The position numbers were made by a program, and so were the translations under genes. Shown one piece after another: positions 17,242 through 26,219 of a stretch of 64,000 nt of DNA; positions within the stretch are counted from its first letter, which is position 1, and each line of letters opens with the position of its first letter. The notes beneath the pieces are model-generated. The model did no database searches. It was not told the origin of the DNA and saw nothing but the letters and a program-made list of their open reading frames with translations. Source of the stretch: an uncultured Eubacteriales bacterium. Its GTDB lineage: Bacteria > Bacillota > Clostridia > Lachnospirales > Lachnospiraceae. Where the stretch lies: the NCBI GenBank assembly GCA_900545225.1, contig UQXZ01000007.1:26702-90701 (forward strand). Reading direction: 5' to 3'.

Positions 17242-18035
17242 TCTTTAGTTTCCTCCTCTCCCTTTTTTTCTTTAACTACAACATCAATTGGCTGGCTCTG
17301 CATCTCAACCTTGTTCTCATTATGCATCTGAGCAATTGTCTTGCCTGCACATGAGTCAATAGAACATGATGCACAACCACCGTCCTGAGTATAATCAGGA
17401 ACTTCTGCCTGAGGAAGGCCTTTCTTTCTCTTTACTTTGTTCATAACAGCTGTCATGAATGCAAGTACGAAGAAAGCTCCAGGAGCAAGTACGAAGATAC
17501 TTGCAGGTTCATACCATGTTCCCTCAGGAAGCTTGAATAATTCTGTTGAACCTGTTGAAAATACTGTTCCACTACCTAAGAATTCTCTTATGGCACCAAG
17601 AATAGTAAGTGTAATTGTAAAACCAATACCAACACCAATACCATCAAAGAATGAAAGTAAAGGTCCGTTTTTAGCTGCATATGACTCAGCTCTACCTAAA
17701 ATAATACAGTTAACAACGATAAGTGGGATAAAGATACCGAGTGACTCATATAAGTCAGGTACGAATCCCTGCATGAAGAACTGAATTATTGTAACAAGTG
17801 AAGCTACGATAACAATGTAGCCCGGAATACGAACACTGTTTGGTATGAAATTTCTAAGAAGGGAAATTATCAGGTTTGATAAAGCTAAAACAATAAGTGT
17901 TGAAGCTCCCATTCCTAAACCATTTATTGCAGATGTTGTAACGGCAAGTGTAGAACATATACCAAGCATTCCAACAAGAATAGGGTTCTCCTTGATAATA
18001 CCGTTACTAAATCTTTCTAATATTTTCTTACCCAA
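17238..18035 (-). CDS. rnfE: RnfE, integral membrane subunit of the Rnf complex
   Basis: RnfE pairs with RnfA in the membrane. It shows NPILVGMLGICSTLAVTT and VVNCIILGRAE, the counterparts of the RnfA cysteine segments, and about six hydrophobic helices. A C-terminal tail of about 45 residues is hydrophilic, with CASCSIDSCAG, an extra cysteine cluster not usual in all RnfE. AGGAGG lies eight bases before a TTG codon at 18035 and overlaps a GTG at 18044; spacing favours TTG. It overlaps the end of rnfG by eight bases. Confidence 0.93.
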   Translation of the reverse strand: MGKKILERFSNGIIKENPILVGMLGICSTLAVTTSAINGLGMGASTLIVLALSNLIISLLRNFIPNSVRIPGYIVIVASLVTIIQFFMQGFVPDLYESLGIFIPLIVVNCIILGRAESYAAKNGPLLSFFDGIGVGIGFTITLTILGAIREFLGSGTVFSTGSTELFKLPEGTWYEPASIFVLAPGAFFVLAFMTAVMNKVKRKKGLPQAEVPDYTQDGGCASCSIDSCAGKTIAQMHNENKVEMQSQPIDVVVKEKKGEEETKE

Positions 18036-18714
18036 TCGGAACACCTCCTACTGTCTTTAAGCCCGGTGTTGAATACACGGTCTTAGCTGTTACCACAGCT
18101 GCATTAATACCATTATTAACTGACTTAGAAGTAATTGTTGAACCGCTTAAGCTGTCAATGTTTTCAGTTTTATCAGCCACATCTTTCTTGAGGTTACCTG
18201 ATCCGTCCTTTACTACTGTAAAGTTATCTGATGCGACACCTACATACTGTTCAAGATGTTCCGGCTTTGTCTTAGCCTGCATACCAAGACCCGGTGTCTC
18301 AGAGATTGAAAGGAATTCAACCTTATTAATCTTGCCTTCTGCATCAATACCTACAGAATAGCTGATATCACCGTTATAACCGTCATGTGATGTAACATTT
18401 ACAACAGTACCAACAACCTGGTTACCGTCTACGCCTACTAATACTTTGTCGATTGTGATATCAGACTGTACACCTGGTGCATCGGCAAGGATAGGCTGCA
18501 TTGTTGTTGCAATATTAGCATCATTGAAATCAACATTGTCGATTTCTTCATACTTTTCGGCTTCAGGAACAACTGACTTATATGCTGCCTGTTCCTTTTT
18601 CTGTGCTGCTTCAGCAACAGGTCCCTTAGTAACGTTATATACAACACCGAGAGCTGCTCCTGCTACTACAGTAAGAACGAGCAGACGGAGTGCATCTTTT
18701 ATCTGTTTGCTCAT
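18028..18714 (-). CDS. rnfG: RnfG, FMN-binding subunit of the Rnf complex
   Basis: RnfG is anchored by a helix at residues 8-28 and carries covalently bound FMN outside the membrane. The FMN-binding domain ends with SLSGSTITSKSV, where the final threonine of the S(G)xTxT motif should be the flavin attachment residue. ETPGLGMQAK is the other family landmark. Length (228 aa) is normal. The start overlaps the rnfD stop by four bases, with AAGGAGG inside the end of rnfD. Confidence 0.96.
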   Translation of the reverse strand: MSKQIKDALRLLVLTVVAGAALGVVYNVTKGPVAEAAQKKEQAAYKSVVPEAEKYEEIDNVDFNDANIATTMQPILADAPGVQSDITIDKVLVGVDGNQVVGTVVNVTSHDGYNGDISYSVGIDAEGKINKVEFLSISETPGLGMQAKTKPEHLEQYVGVASDNFTVVKDGSGNLKKDVADKTENIDSLSGSTITSKSVNNGINAAVVTAKTVYSTPGLKTVGGVPIG

Positions 18715-19673
18715 TTCCTATCAGCCTCCTTTTTTTCTGGTTTGTTCCAGCCAAATGGCTTTGGAACAGATGCCATATCGAGGAATGGTGTAAGCAAGTT
18801 AGCAATAATAATTGAATATGCTACACCTTCTGCGTTTGGTCCGAACATTCTGAATAAGAATGTAAGTACACCAAGAATCAATCCAAAGTAAATCTTTCCT
18901 TTATTAGTTACAGGACTAGTTACATAATCTGTAGCCATGAAGAATGCTCCAAGGAGGATACCACCACCGCACACTTCCATAAGTGTGTAGATAATATCAA
19001 ACTGATGTCCAGGAGCAAGGAAGAATGTCATTGCTGCAAACATACCAATATATGCTAAAGGAATGTGGATCTTAATTACCTTTCTGATAAGTAAGTAGAT
19101 GCCGCCTGCAAGTAATAACATTGCTGATGTTTCACCGATAACACCATTGTTTGTACCTATGAACATTGAAAGAAGGTCAGTTACTCCAACTGCTTCTCCA
19201 CCCGGCTTTAACATCTGAAGAGGAGTAGCAGCTGAAACACCATCTATTACGAAGTCCGTCATAGGTCTTGTATAGGCGAGTAACAGGAAACAACGTGCTG
19301 CAAGTGCAGGGTTCATAAAGTTCTGACCCAGACCACCAAACAGCTGTTTAACAATAATAATTGCAAATGCACATCCTACAACTTCCATCCAGATAGGAAG
19401 AGTTGAAGGAATGTTCATGGCAAGGAGAAGACCTGTTACGGCAGCAGACATATCTCCTACCATTACTTTCTTCTTCATTGCCTTCTGATATATTGCTTCA
19501 AAAGCTACACAGGCAAAAATACCAACTAATAATCTGATAAGAGCCGGTACGCCAAAATTGTATACACCAAATGCTGATGCAGGTATAAGCGCTATAAATA
19601 CATCGAGCATTATTCTCTGCGTTGTATTTTTGCTTCTTACGTGCGGACTTTCTGATACATGTAGTAAACTCAC
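18711..19673 (-). CDS. rnfD: RnfD, membrane subunit with covalent FMN
   Basis: RnfD is a multi-helix membrane subunit homologous to NqrB, thought to form part of the ion path. The 320-residue protein starts with SPHVRS, and the middle shows GGLGQNFMNPALAARCFLL. The segment ATDYVTSPVTNKGK contains the threonine expected to bind FMN through phosphate. The gene overlaps rnfC by four bases and rnfG by four bases, indicating tight translational coupling along the operon. Confidence 0.96.
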   Translation of the reverse strand: MSLLHVSESPHVRSKNTTQRIMLDVFIALIPASAFGVYNFGVPALIRLLVGIFACVAFEAIYQKAMKKKVMVGDMSAAVTGLLLAMNIPSTLPIWMEVVGCAFAIIIVKQLFGGLGQNFMNPALAARCFLLLAYTRPMTDFVIDGVSAATPLQMLKPGGEAVGVTDLLSMFIGTNNGVIGETSAMLLLAGGIYLLIRKVIKIHIPLAYIGMFAAMTFFLAPGHQFDIIYTLMEVCGGGILLGAFFMATDYVTSPVTNKGKIYFGLILGVLTFLFRMFGPNAEGVAYSIIIANLLTPFLDMASVPKPFGWNKPEKKEADRK

Positions 19674-21007
19674 TTCTTAACCTCCGCCCTTCTCTTTTTA
19701 TTTTCAGCCTTGATAAGAGTATTCATTGTCTTGAATCCCTGCTTAAGAGGAATCTTAGCAGGACAAACGTATGAACAACAGCCACATCCTATACAGTAAT
19801 CACCGTAAATCTTTAAGAAACCTTCCTTGTCGCCATTCTGAGCAAGCTTATACATCTTGTTAGGCACAAGGTTTATAGGACATACTGTTCCACAGCTTCC
19901 ACAGTTGATACATGGAGTTGGTGGTTCATTTGCAGAAACCTCATCCTTCTTAAGTGCAAGAAGAGATGCAGCAGTCTTTGTAATAGATGCTGTTAAGTCA
20001 TACATGGCAAATCCCATCATAGTTCCGCCATTGATGTACTTTTCAGGATCCTGAATTGTTCCGCCTGCAGCTTCAAGAACTTCACTGTAAGGAGTTCCGA
20101 GGCGCACCTTGAAGTTACCAGGATTGGCAATATCGTCACCACTTACTGTGAAAATTCTGTCGATAGATGGCTTTCCTTCAATTACAGCATCATATATAGA
20201 AGCTAATGTTGCTACGTTAGATACTACAACACCGTACTTATTAGATCTTTCCTTGGGACTGACCTTCTTTCCTGTTGTTGAATATACCAACATTCTGTCT
20301 GAACCCTGAGGGTACTTAGTCTTAACCTTTGCAACCTCAATCTTTGGCTCATTTACACACTTCTCTCTGAAAATACTTACTGCATCCGGTTTATTATCTT
20401 CTATACCTATTACTGCTGTTGCATTAGGAAGAAGCTTAAGCGCAATTTTAATTCCCCCGATAACTCTGTCAGGAGAATCTACCATTGTCTTATAATCAGA
20501 TGTAAGATATGGCTCACACTCAGCACCGTTTACCACAAGATTTTCTATTTTGTCATAGTTATCCGGGTTAAACTTGGCATCTGCAGGGAAACCTGCACCA
20601 CCCATACCAACTACACCGGCTGCTCTGATTCTTGCAAGAATCTCTTCTCTTGATAATGAATCAAGTGATGCCGGCTTATATTCAACTTCTCTGTACTCAT
20701 TGTCATTTGTAATAACAATACTCATTCCGACGCCGCCGGTAGGCAAAGGTCTTTTCTGTATAGCTTTAACCTTACCTGATACAGAAGAATGAATATTAGC
20801 AGATACTGCCCCATTTGCCTCAGCAATAAGTTGTCCGGCAAGTACTTCATCACCCGCTTTAACTACAGGTACCGCAGGAGCGCCTGCGTGCTGTGAAAGT
20901 GGAAATACAAGTTCAGGACCAGGCTCTAATGTAACAACCGGCTTTGTACTTGACATTTCCTTGCCTTCAAAGGGGTGACATCCGCCTTTGAACGTTGACC
21001 TGTACAT
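19670..21007 (-). CDS. rnfC: RnfC, NADH-binding subunit of the Rnf complex
   Basis: RnfC is the peripheral subunit where NAD+ is reduced. The N-terminus reads MYRSTFKGGCHPFEGKE. A glycine-rich GVVGMGGAGFPA segment starts the FMN/NADH fold (NuoF-like), and two 4Fe-4S motifs are near the C-terminus: CINCGSCGTVCP and CIGCGCCSYVCP. I choose the ATG at 21007 because GGGAGG lies seven bases before it; ATGs at 21028 and 21013 are too close to or upstream of that site. It is the first gene of the operon. A 25-bp palindrome lies about 270 bases upstream. Confidence 0.95.
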   Translation of the reverse strand: MYRSTFKGGCHPFEGKEMSSTKPVVTLEPGPELVFPLSQHAGAPAVPVVKAGDEVLAGQLIAEANGAVSANIHSSVSGKVKAIQKRPLPTGGVGMSIVITNDNEYREVEYKPASLDSLSREEILARIRAAGVVGMGGAGFPADAKFNPDNYDKIENLVVNGAECEPYLTSDYKTMVDSPDRVIGGIKIALKLLPNATAVIGIEDNKPDAVSIFREKCVNEPKIEVAKVKTKYPQGSDRMLVYSTTGKKVSPKERSNKYGVVVSNVATLASIYDAVIEGKPSIDRIFTVSGDDIANPGNFKVRLGTPYSEVLEAAGGTIQDPEKYINGGTMMGFAMYDLTASITKTAASLLALKKDEVSANEPPTPCINCGSCGTVCPINLVPNKMYKLAQNGDKEGFLKIYGDYCIGCGCCSYVCPAKIPLKQGFKTMNTLIKAENKKRRAEVKK

Positions 21008-21277
21008 ACACATACCTCCCGAAAACATAAATATAAAATAAAAATAAATATGTATTGAAATAAAAACAATTATGTTTTTGAATTTTACATTATATAAGTA
21101 TAAAAGTCCATATCTATATTTTTATAATTTCAGTGAAAAGCACCTTATTTTTAATAATATTAAGTTAGCTTACTGCAGTGAATGGTATATAAATATGTAT
21201 CATCCTTTTTTTACTTAAGTATATTAAGTATCCCCATAATTTAACACATGATTAAACTATTAACTTGCTAATAAAGT

Positions 21278-21302
21278 AAAATTGTATACAGTATACAATT
21301 TT
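21278..21302. promoter_or_regulatory. 25-bp perfect palindrome at the rnf promoter
   Basis: AAAATTGTATAC at 21278-21289 and its exact complement at 21291-21302 flank a single central A. On the minus strand TTGCTT, 17 bases and TATACA form a plausible promoter whose -10 lies inside the palindrome. The core resembles the AATTGTATACAATT core of Bacillus OhrR operators. Between this site and rnfC (21008-21277) I see only AT-rich leader. Confidence 0.65.
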
Positions 21303-21356
21303 ATTAAGCAAATATAAATAAATTTACTACAATTTTATATATTTGTATACATACAG

Positions 21357-21397
21357 AAAAAGGAACCCGGAAATATAAAAACTCCGGATTCCTTTTC
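21357..21397 (-). terminator. Terminator after the S1 gene
   Basis: AAAAAGGAA-CCCGGA pairs with TCCGG-TTCCTTTT with one mismatch, with T-run on the minus strand. It closes the cmk-ispH-S1 transcript 40 bases past the S1 stop. Confidence 0.8.
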
Positions 21398-21436
21398 TAT
21401 ATAATACATACTTCGAAAAATATTAAGTTACCTTAA

Positions 21437-22510
21437 TTATTCTTCTACTGTATCATCCTTATCTGAAAGAGCCTTGATACTTAAACTGATCTTCTTCTCG
21501 CTTGGGTTGAAGTCAACAACCTTAGCTTCAACTTCCTGACCAACCTTAAGAATATCTGATGGCTTTTCAACATGATCCTTTGAAATCTGAGATACATGAA
21601 GAAGAGCATCAATGCCGTCTTCTAACTGAATAAATGCGCCAAAGTCTGTCATTCTTGCAACAACACCCTTGACTACATTGCCACGAGCGTACTTGCTTGT
21701 AGCATCATTCCATGGGTTAGCATCTGGATACTTAACACTAAGTGCAATCTTGTCTCCATCAATGCTCTTAACGAAACATTTAACAGTATCGCCTACCTTG
21801 TAAATCTTTGTAGGGTTCTCTGTTCTTCCCCAAGACATTTCAGAAATGTGAAGAAGTCCATCAACACCGCCAAGATCGATAAATGCACCAAATGGTGTAA
21901 CGTTCTTAACTGTACCTTCGATAACTTCTCCTTCTTTGATGTTATCAAGGATTTCCTGCTTCTTTTCTTTCTTGCTTGCAAGAATAAGAGACTTACAATC
22001 ACCAACAATTCTTCTCTTACGTGGATTGTATTCGATAATTGTAAATGTTACATCCTTATCCTTGAATGTTGAAAGATCCTTAACATATACATCAGAAACA
22101 AGACTAGCTGGAATGAATACTCTTGTCTCATCAACCATAACACCAAGACCACCGTTCATGATCTGTGTTACCTTAGCTGTAAGTACTGTCTGGTTCTCAA
22201 ATGCTTCTTCAAGCTTCTTGCTGCCTGCGTCTGCAATCATCTTCTTGTATGAAAGAACTACCTGTCCATCACCATCATTGATTTTGATAACCTTTGTCTT
22301 CATCTCGTCGCCAATATTAGCAACTGTTCTGAGATCAAGATTATTATCTGATGAATACTCATTTCTTGTAACGATGCCGTCTGACTTATATCCGATGTTG
22401 AGGATAATCTCATCTTCCTTGACATCAATTACTGTACCGTCAACGATTTCTCCTGTATGTATTGTTTTAAAATTCTCGTTTAGCAATTCCTCAAAACTTT
22501 GCTCTGACAC
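21437..22510 (-). CDS. S1 RNA-binding domain protein (ribosomal protein S1-like)
   Basis: The 357-residue protein contains four S1 domains in tandem; the third and fourth show the clearest signature (GTVKNVTPFGAFIDLGGVDGLLHISEMSWG and GVVARMTDFGAFIQLEDGIDALLHVSQIS). It should bind mRNA, either on the ribosome or as a translation factor; four domains is fewer than the six of E. coli S1. The start is a GTG at 22510, nine bases after AGGAGG, and lies inside the end of ispH. In many Clostridia the ispH and S1 domains are fused in one protein; here they are separate overlapping genes. Confidence 0.9.
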   Translation of the reverse strand: MSEQSFEELLNENFKTIHTGEIVDGTVIDVKEDEIILNIGYKSDGIVTRNEYSSDNNLDLRTVANIGDEMKTKVIKINDGDGQVVLSYKKMIADAGSKKLEEAFENQTVLTAKVTQIMNGGLGVMVDETRVFIPASLVSDVYVKDLSTFKDKDVTFTIIEYNPRKRRIVGDCKSLILASKKEKKQEILDNIKEGEVIEGTVKNVTPFGAFIDLGGVDGLLHISEMSWGRTENPTKIYKVGDTVKCFVKSIDGDKIALSVKYPDANPWNDATSKYARGNVVKGVVARMTDFGAFIQLEDGIDALLHVSQISKDHVEKPSDILKVGQEVEAKVVDFNPSEKKISLSIKALSDKDDTVEE

Positions 22511-23342
22511 TGGTGTAAACCTCCTGAATTATGTTGTTTGGGGTTGAGGCCCCTGCTGTAATACCTATGCTTCTTGCTGATTTCAGTCTTTCCAAATCAA
22601 GACCTTCTACATCTTGAATCAAGAAAGTTTCTTGGCACTCTCTTTTAGAAATATCATACAGTTTTCTCGTATTGGAACTGTTACTTCCTCCGATCACAAT
22701 CATAGCGTCAACTTTTCCGGCGATCTGGAAGGCTTCCTTTTGCCGTACTTCCGTAGCATTACAAATTGTATTACTAATATCAACATTATAGCCCTTTTGC
22801 TTTATGATTTCAACTAAATGTGTGAATTTCTCAGTTTGGAATGTAGTTTGGGACACAATATGCAGATTTTTATTTTCGCTTTCAAAATTATTGGCCTTTT
22901 CTTCGTCATCCACAACTATTGCCTTATCTGAGCACCAGCCTATAATTCCCTGTACTTCAGGGTGATTTTCATTGCCGATAATAACTATCTGCTTTCCTTC
23001 TTTACTTTTCTCTTCAACAATTCTGTGTATCTTTAATACAAAAGGACATGTTGAATCCGCAATCTTAACATTTTTTGATTCAAGCTCTTTGTAAATATCC
23101 TCAGCAACACCATGGCATCTGATAATTACTGTTCCCGGTTCTTTGCCGTCCAGATCTGATGGCTTGTCAATTATTTCCACGCCCTTGTCGGCAAATTCCT
23201 TAACAACAGACTCATTGTGAATAATAGGTCCGTATGTATAAATTTTACCTTCGCCCTTTTCGAGCTCTTCGCGTACCATTTCAACGGCTCGCTCCACTCC
23301 GAAGCAGAAACCCGCTGATTTAGCCTTTATGATTTCTTTCAT
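22491..23342 (-). CDS. ispH: 4-hydroxy-3-methylbut-2-enyl diphosphate reductase
   Basis: IspH is the last enzyme of the MEP isoprenoid pathway and holds a 4Fe-4S cluster with three cysteines. These are visible in SAGFCFGV, DSTCPFV and NTICNATEVRQ, with the conserved substrate-binding HGV and SSNTRKL segments. I place the start at the ATG at 23342 (MKEIIKAKSAGFCFG), the usual N-terminus; an ATG 18 codons earlier would add a basic stretch inside cmk. The gene overlaps cmk at its start and the S1 gene by 20 bases at its end. Confidence 0.95.
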   Translation of the reverse strand: MKEIIKAKSAGFCFGVERAVEMVREELEKGEGKIYTYGPIIHNESVVKEFADKGVEIIDKPSDLDGKEPGTVIIRCHGVAEDIYKELESKNVKIADSTCPFVLKIHRIVEEKSKEGKQIVIIGNENHPEVQGIIGWCSDKAIVVDDEEKANNFESENKNLHIVSQTTFQTEKFTHLVEIIKQKGYNVDISNTICNATEVRQKEAFQIAGKVDAMIVIGGSNSSNTRKLYDISKRECQETFLIQDVEGLDLERLKSARSIGITAGASTPNNIIQEVYTSVRAKF

Positions 23343-24012
23343 ACTCTTCTTTCTTATTTTTAAATAATTCTGTAATTTTATCTGATGCTTCTTCAATTGT
23401 CATATCAGATGTATCAATAACTATTGCATCAGACGCCTGCTTAAGAGGAGCTAACTCTCTGTTCTCGTCCTCGTAATCTCTGTGTTCAATATCTGAAAGT
23501 ATAGTGTTGTAATCACACTCTACTCCTCTTGCAATAAGCTCGTCATATCTTCTCTTTGCACGAACTGAAGATGAAGCTGTCATAAATATTTTGAAAAATG
23601 CTCCAGGAAGTACCTTGGTACCGATATCTCTTCCGTCCATTACAACAGGCTGCTTCTTGGCAATTTCCTGCTGAAGCTTAACAAGCTTTAATCTTACAAA
23701 TGCAAACTGTGAAACTCTTGAAGCTTCTCTGCCTACTTCTTCAGAGTTAAGCTCTTCAGTAACATTTTCTCCATTAAGGATAAGCTGCTGAATACCGTCC
23801 TTATATGAGATGTCAATATTAATCTCATTAATTCTTGACTTAAGCGGCTCCTTCTCCCTTGTAGGAATACCATTCTGCATGCACCAGTATGCAATTGCTC
23901 TGTACATGGCTCCTGTATTTATGTAAGTTAAGCCTGTCTTCTCAGCAACACTTCTTGCAATTGTGCTTTTTCCGGCCGCTGCCGGTCCATCTATAGCAAT
24001 TGAATAATTCAT
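23320..24012 (-). CDS. cmk: Cytidylate kinase
   Basis: Cmk phosphorylates CMP and dCMP using ATP. The P-loop is GPAAAGKST at residues 9-17, followed by YINTGAMYRA for nucleotide binding and VMDGRDIGTKVLP, all typical of bacterial Cmk. Length (230 aa) is normal. AGAGG precedes the ATG at 24012. It is the first gene of the cmk-ispH-S1 cluster that is conserved across Clostridia, and its end overlaps ispH by 23 bases. Confidence 0.96.
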   Translation of the reverse strand: MNYSIAIDGPAAAGKSTIARSVAEKTGLTYINTGAMYRAIAYWCMQNGIPTREKEPLKSRINEINIDISYKDGIQQLILNGENVTEELNSEEVGREASRVSQFAFVRLKLVKLQQEIAKKQPVVMDGRDIGTKVLPGAFFKIFMTASSSVRAKRRYDELIARGVECDYNTILSDIEHRDYEDENRELAPLKQASDAIVIDTSDMTIEEASDKITELFKNKKEEYERNHKG

Positions 24013-24188
24013 CCTAACCTCTTTCTATCATATTAAAAATATATAATATATCTTAATATAGTTATATATAACAACTAAAATATCTATACTCAAATTTATT
24101 GATTTATATAGTTTGTCACTTAAGCAACATAGTTATACTGCGTGAACTTTTAAATATGCGCCCTGAATCAGCAAGCACGTTATCTCTC

Positions 24189-24222
24189 AAATATGCACTA
24201 AAAATCAGCGAGTGCATATTTT
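24189..24222 (-). terminator. Hairpin after the BaiN-like gene
   Basis: AATATGCACT pairs with AGTGCATATT around an 11-base loop just past the stop codon. The T-run on the minus strand is weak, so this may be a pause or RNA-stability hairpin. Confidence 0.5.
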
Positions 24223-24223
24223 C

Positions 24224-25468
24224 TTAGCTTTCAGATTTGCAGTCAGTTCCTGCAACGTATGCGCTTGACCATGCAATCTGAAGATTAAATCCGCCTGTAA
24301 TTGCATCAACGTCTATAACTTCACCAATAAAATATAACCCATTAACGTGCTTGGATTCAAATGTCTTTGGCTTTAAATCCTTAACAGAAACTCCGCCTCT
24401 TGTAATAATGGATTCATTTACAGGACGTGTACCCGTTATGGTCAGCTCGAAATTCTTAAGTACATCGATGAGTTTTTCTCTCTGAACCCTTGTAAGATTG
24501 CCTACTTTTGTATCCTTATTAATTCCGGTTCTTTCCACAAATACATCCAATGCTTTTTCAGGAAGTAGAGTCTTAAGCATATTTCTAAATGATTTGTGCG
24601 GATTCTCATCTATTTCTCTGAGGAGTCTCTGATCCAGCTTATCTCTGTCTAATGAAGGCTTAAAATCTATAACAAGTCTCATGTTATTGCCGCCTTTTAG
24701 TTTCTTTCCTACATAACTTGATGCAGTAAGAATAACAGGTCCTGTTACACCAAAATGAGAAAAGAGCATTTCGCCGAACTCTCTGAAAACGGCCTTTTCA
24801 CTTCCGAAGTTATATATGGAAACTTCAATGTTCTTAAGAGATAATCCCTGCATTTTCTTAGGATAATCTTCTTTTACATTAAGTCCCGTAAGGCCACCGC
24901 CTATTTCTTCTACTTTATGGCCTGTTTCTGTCGCCCACTTATATCCGTCTCCCGTTGATCCAGTTGACTGATAGGACATTCCACCTGTGGCAACGATACA
25001 TTTGTCGCATTTTACAACTTCACCTGATGTAAGCTTTACGCCTGTTATTGTATCATTTTCAACAATGAGATTCTTAACCTCTGTATTAAGTCTCACTGTT
25101 ACATTTTTAGACTTAATTGCTCTTTCGAGAGCCTTAAGTACATCTGAAGATTTATCAGATACGGGGAATACTCTTCCGCCTCTTTCAACCTTACCTTTTA
25201 AGCCGTAATCTTCAAAAAACTTTATTACGTCTATATTAGAAAATGCCCTGAATGAGGAATACATAAACTTGTTATTAGTCACCACGCTGTCTATGAGCTT
25301 GTCAAAGTCCGCATTATTGGCATAATTACAGCGTCCCTTTCCGGTAATAAATAACTTCTTTCCGAGCTTTTCGTTCTTTTCCAATATTATTACTTCATTA
25401 TTATCTTCTTTTGCAAAGACGGCAGCCATCATGCCTGCTGCGCCACCGCCAATAATCACTGTTTTCAT
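24224..25468 (-). CDS. NAD(P)/FAD-dependent oxidoreductase, HI0933/BaiN-like
   Basis: This 414-residue flavoprotein begins with the dinucleotide-binding motif VIIGGGAAGMMAA and ends with a second FAD-contacting segment GLYFIGEVIDVDAITGGFNLQIAWSSA, the signature of the HI0933 (YhiN/BaiN) family. TGKGRCNYAN near residue 45 is also characteristic. Some members reduce bile-acid intermediates, but most are uncharacterised, so I do not assign a substrate. It lies three bases after thiN and upstream of cmk, a common Clostridia arrangement. Confidence 0.9.
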   Translation of the reverse strand: MKTVIIGGGAAGMMAAVFAKEDNNEVIILEKNEKLGKKLFITGKGRCNYANNADFDKLIDSVVTNNKFMYSSFRAFSNIDVIKFFEDYGLKGKVERGGRVFPVSDKSSDVLKALERAIKSKNVTVRLNTEVKNLIVENDTITGVKLTSGEVVKCDKCIVATGGMSYQSTGSTGDGYKWATETGHKVEEIGGGLTGLNVKEDYPKKMQGLSLKNIEVSIYNFGSEKAVFREFGEMLFSHFGVTGPVILTASSYVGKKLKGGNNMRLVIDFKPSLDRDKLDQRLLREIDENPHKSFRNMLKTLLPEKALDVFVERTGINKDTKVGNLTRVQREKLIDVLKNFELTITGTRPVNESIITRGGVSVKDLKPKTFESKHVNGLYFIGEVIDVDAITGGFNLQIAWSSAYVAGTDCKSES

Positions 25469-25471
25469 TTA

Positions 25472-26113
25472 TTAATCCTTTGATTCGCATACTGCTACAA
25501 TTCCCTTATGAACAGTGATGCATCCTTCATTTTCTTTAATTTCATTTGACTGACAGATAGTTGTGCCAAACGAAACATTTGCCTTATCCAGTGGATATTT
25601 AAATCCTTCAAGTGTAACAATAATATCAGAAAGAGGAACTAATGAAACATATTCACCATACTGTTTTTCCTTTTTGATGCTTACGCTCATTCCATTTTCT
25701 ATAAGATATATTTTGTTGTTTTTGTCATAAATAGCTGCTTTTATATTTTTATCAGCACAGAACTTTAAGTTCATAACACTTGTCATAAAATGATCCGCTC
25801 TCGATCCTGTTCCGCCTATTATATCTATTTCGTCAGGATCCATTTCCATTGCCTTATGAAGTGCAAGTTCCGTATCAGTAAAATCTTTCTCACTAGGATA
25901 GATATCCACAATAGACTTATCTATAGAAGAAAATATTTCACTGTCAAGAGAATCGAAGTCCCCAACTGCCGCATCAGCTTTGATATTTAATGACACTACA
26001 TGCTTATAACCACCGTCTACAGCAATAATATAACTGTATTTTCTATCAGATAAAAAATCAGCGGCCCATTCGTAATCAACACTGCCACCGGTGACAATTA
26101 ATATTCTGTTCAT
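25472..26113 (-). CDS. thiN: Thiamine pyrophosphokinase
   Basis: The enzyme makes thiamine diphosphate from thiamine and ATP. The catalytic domain shows IIAVDGGYKHV, AVGDFDSLD and a later DFTDTELAL, which carry the metal- and ATP-binding aspartates, then GGTGSRADHFMTSVMNL, the thiamine-site stretch. The start at 26113 (MNRILIVTGGSVD) follows AGGA seven bases upstream; ATGs earlier in the same frame lack a ribosome site. Length is then 214 residues, normal for the family. BaiN-like gene follows. Confidence 0.92.
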   Translation of the reverse strand: MNRILIVTGGSVDYEWAADFLSDRKYSYIIAVDGGYKHVVSLNIKADAAVGDFDSLDSEIFSSIDKSIVDIYPSEKDFTDTELALHKAMEMDPDEIDIIGGTGSRADHFMTSVMNLKFCADKNIKAAIYDKNNKIYLIENGMSVSIKKEKQYGEYVSLVPLSDIIVTLEGFKYPLDKANVSFGTTICQSNEIKENEGCITVHKGIVAVCESKD

Positions 26114-26219
26114 TTTCATTTCCTGCATTATTCGTCTTTTGGCTACACTCCACATAATAAATGGATTGTACATCAATTAAGATATTACAATCCACTTATT
26201 ATATATTAACTTTGTGATA

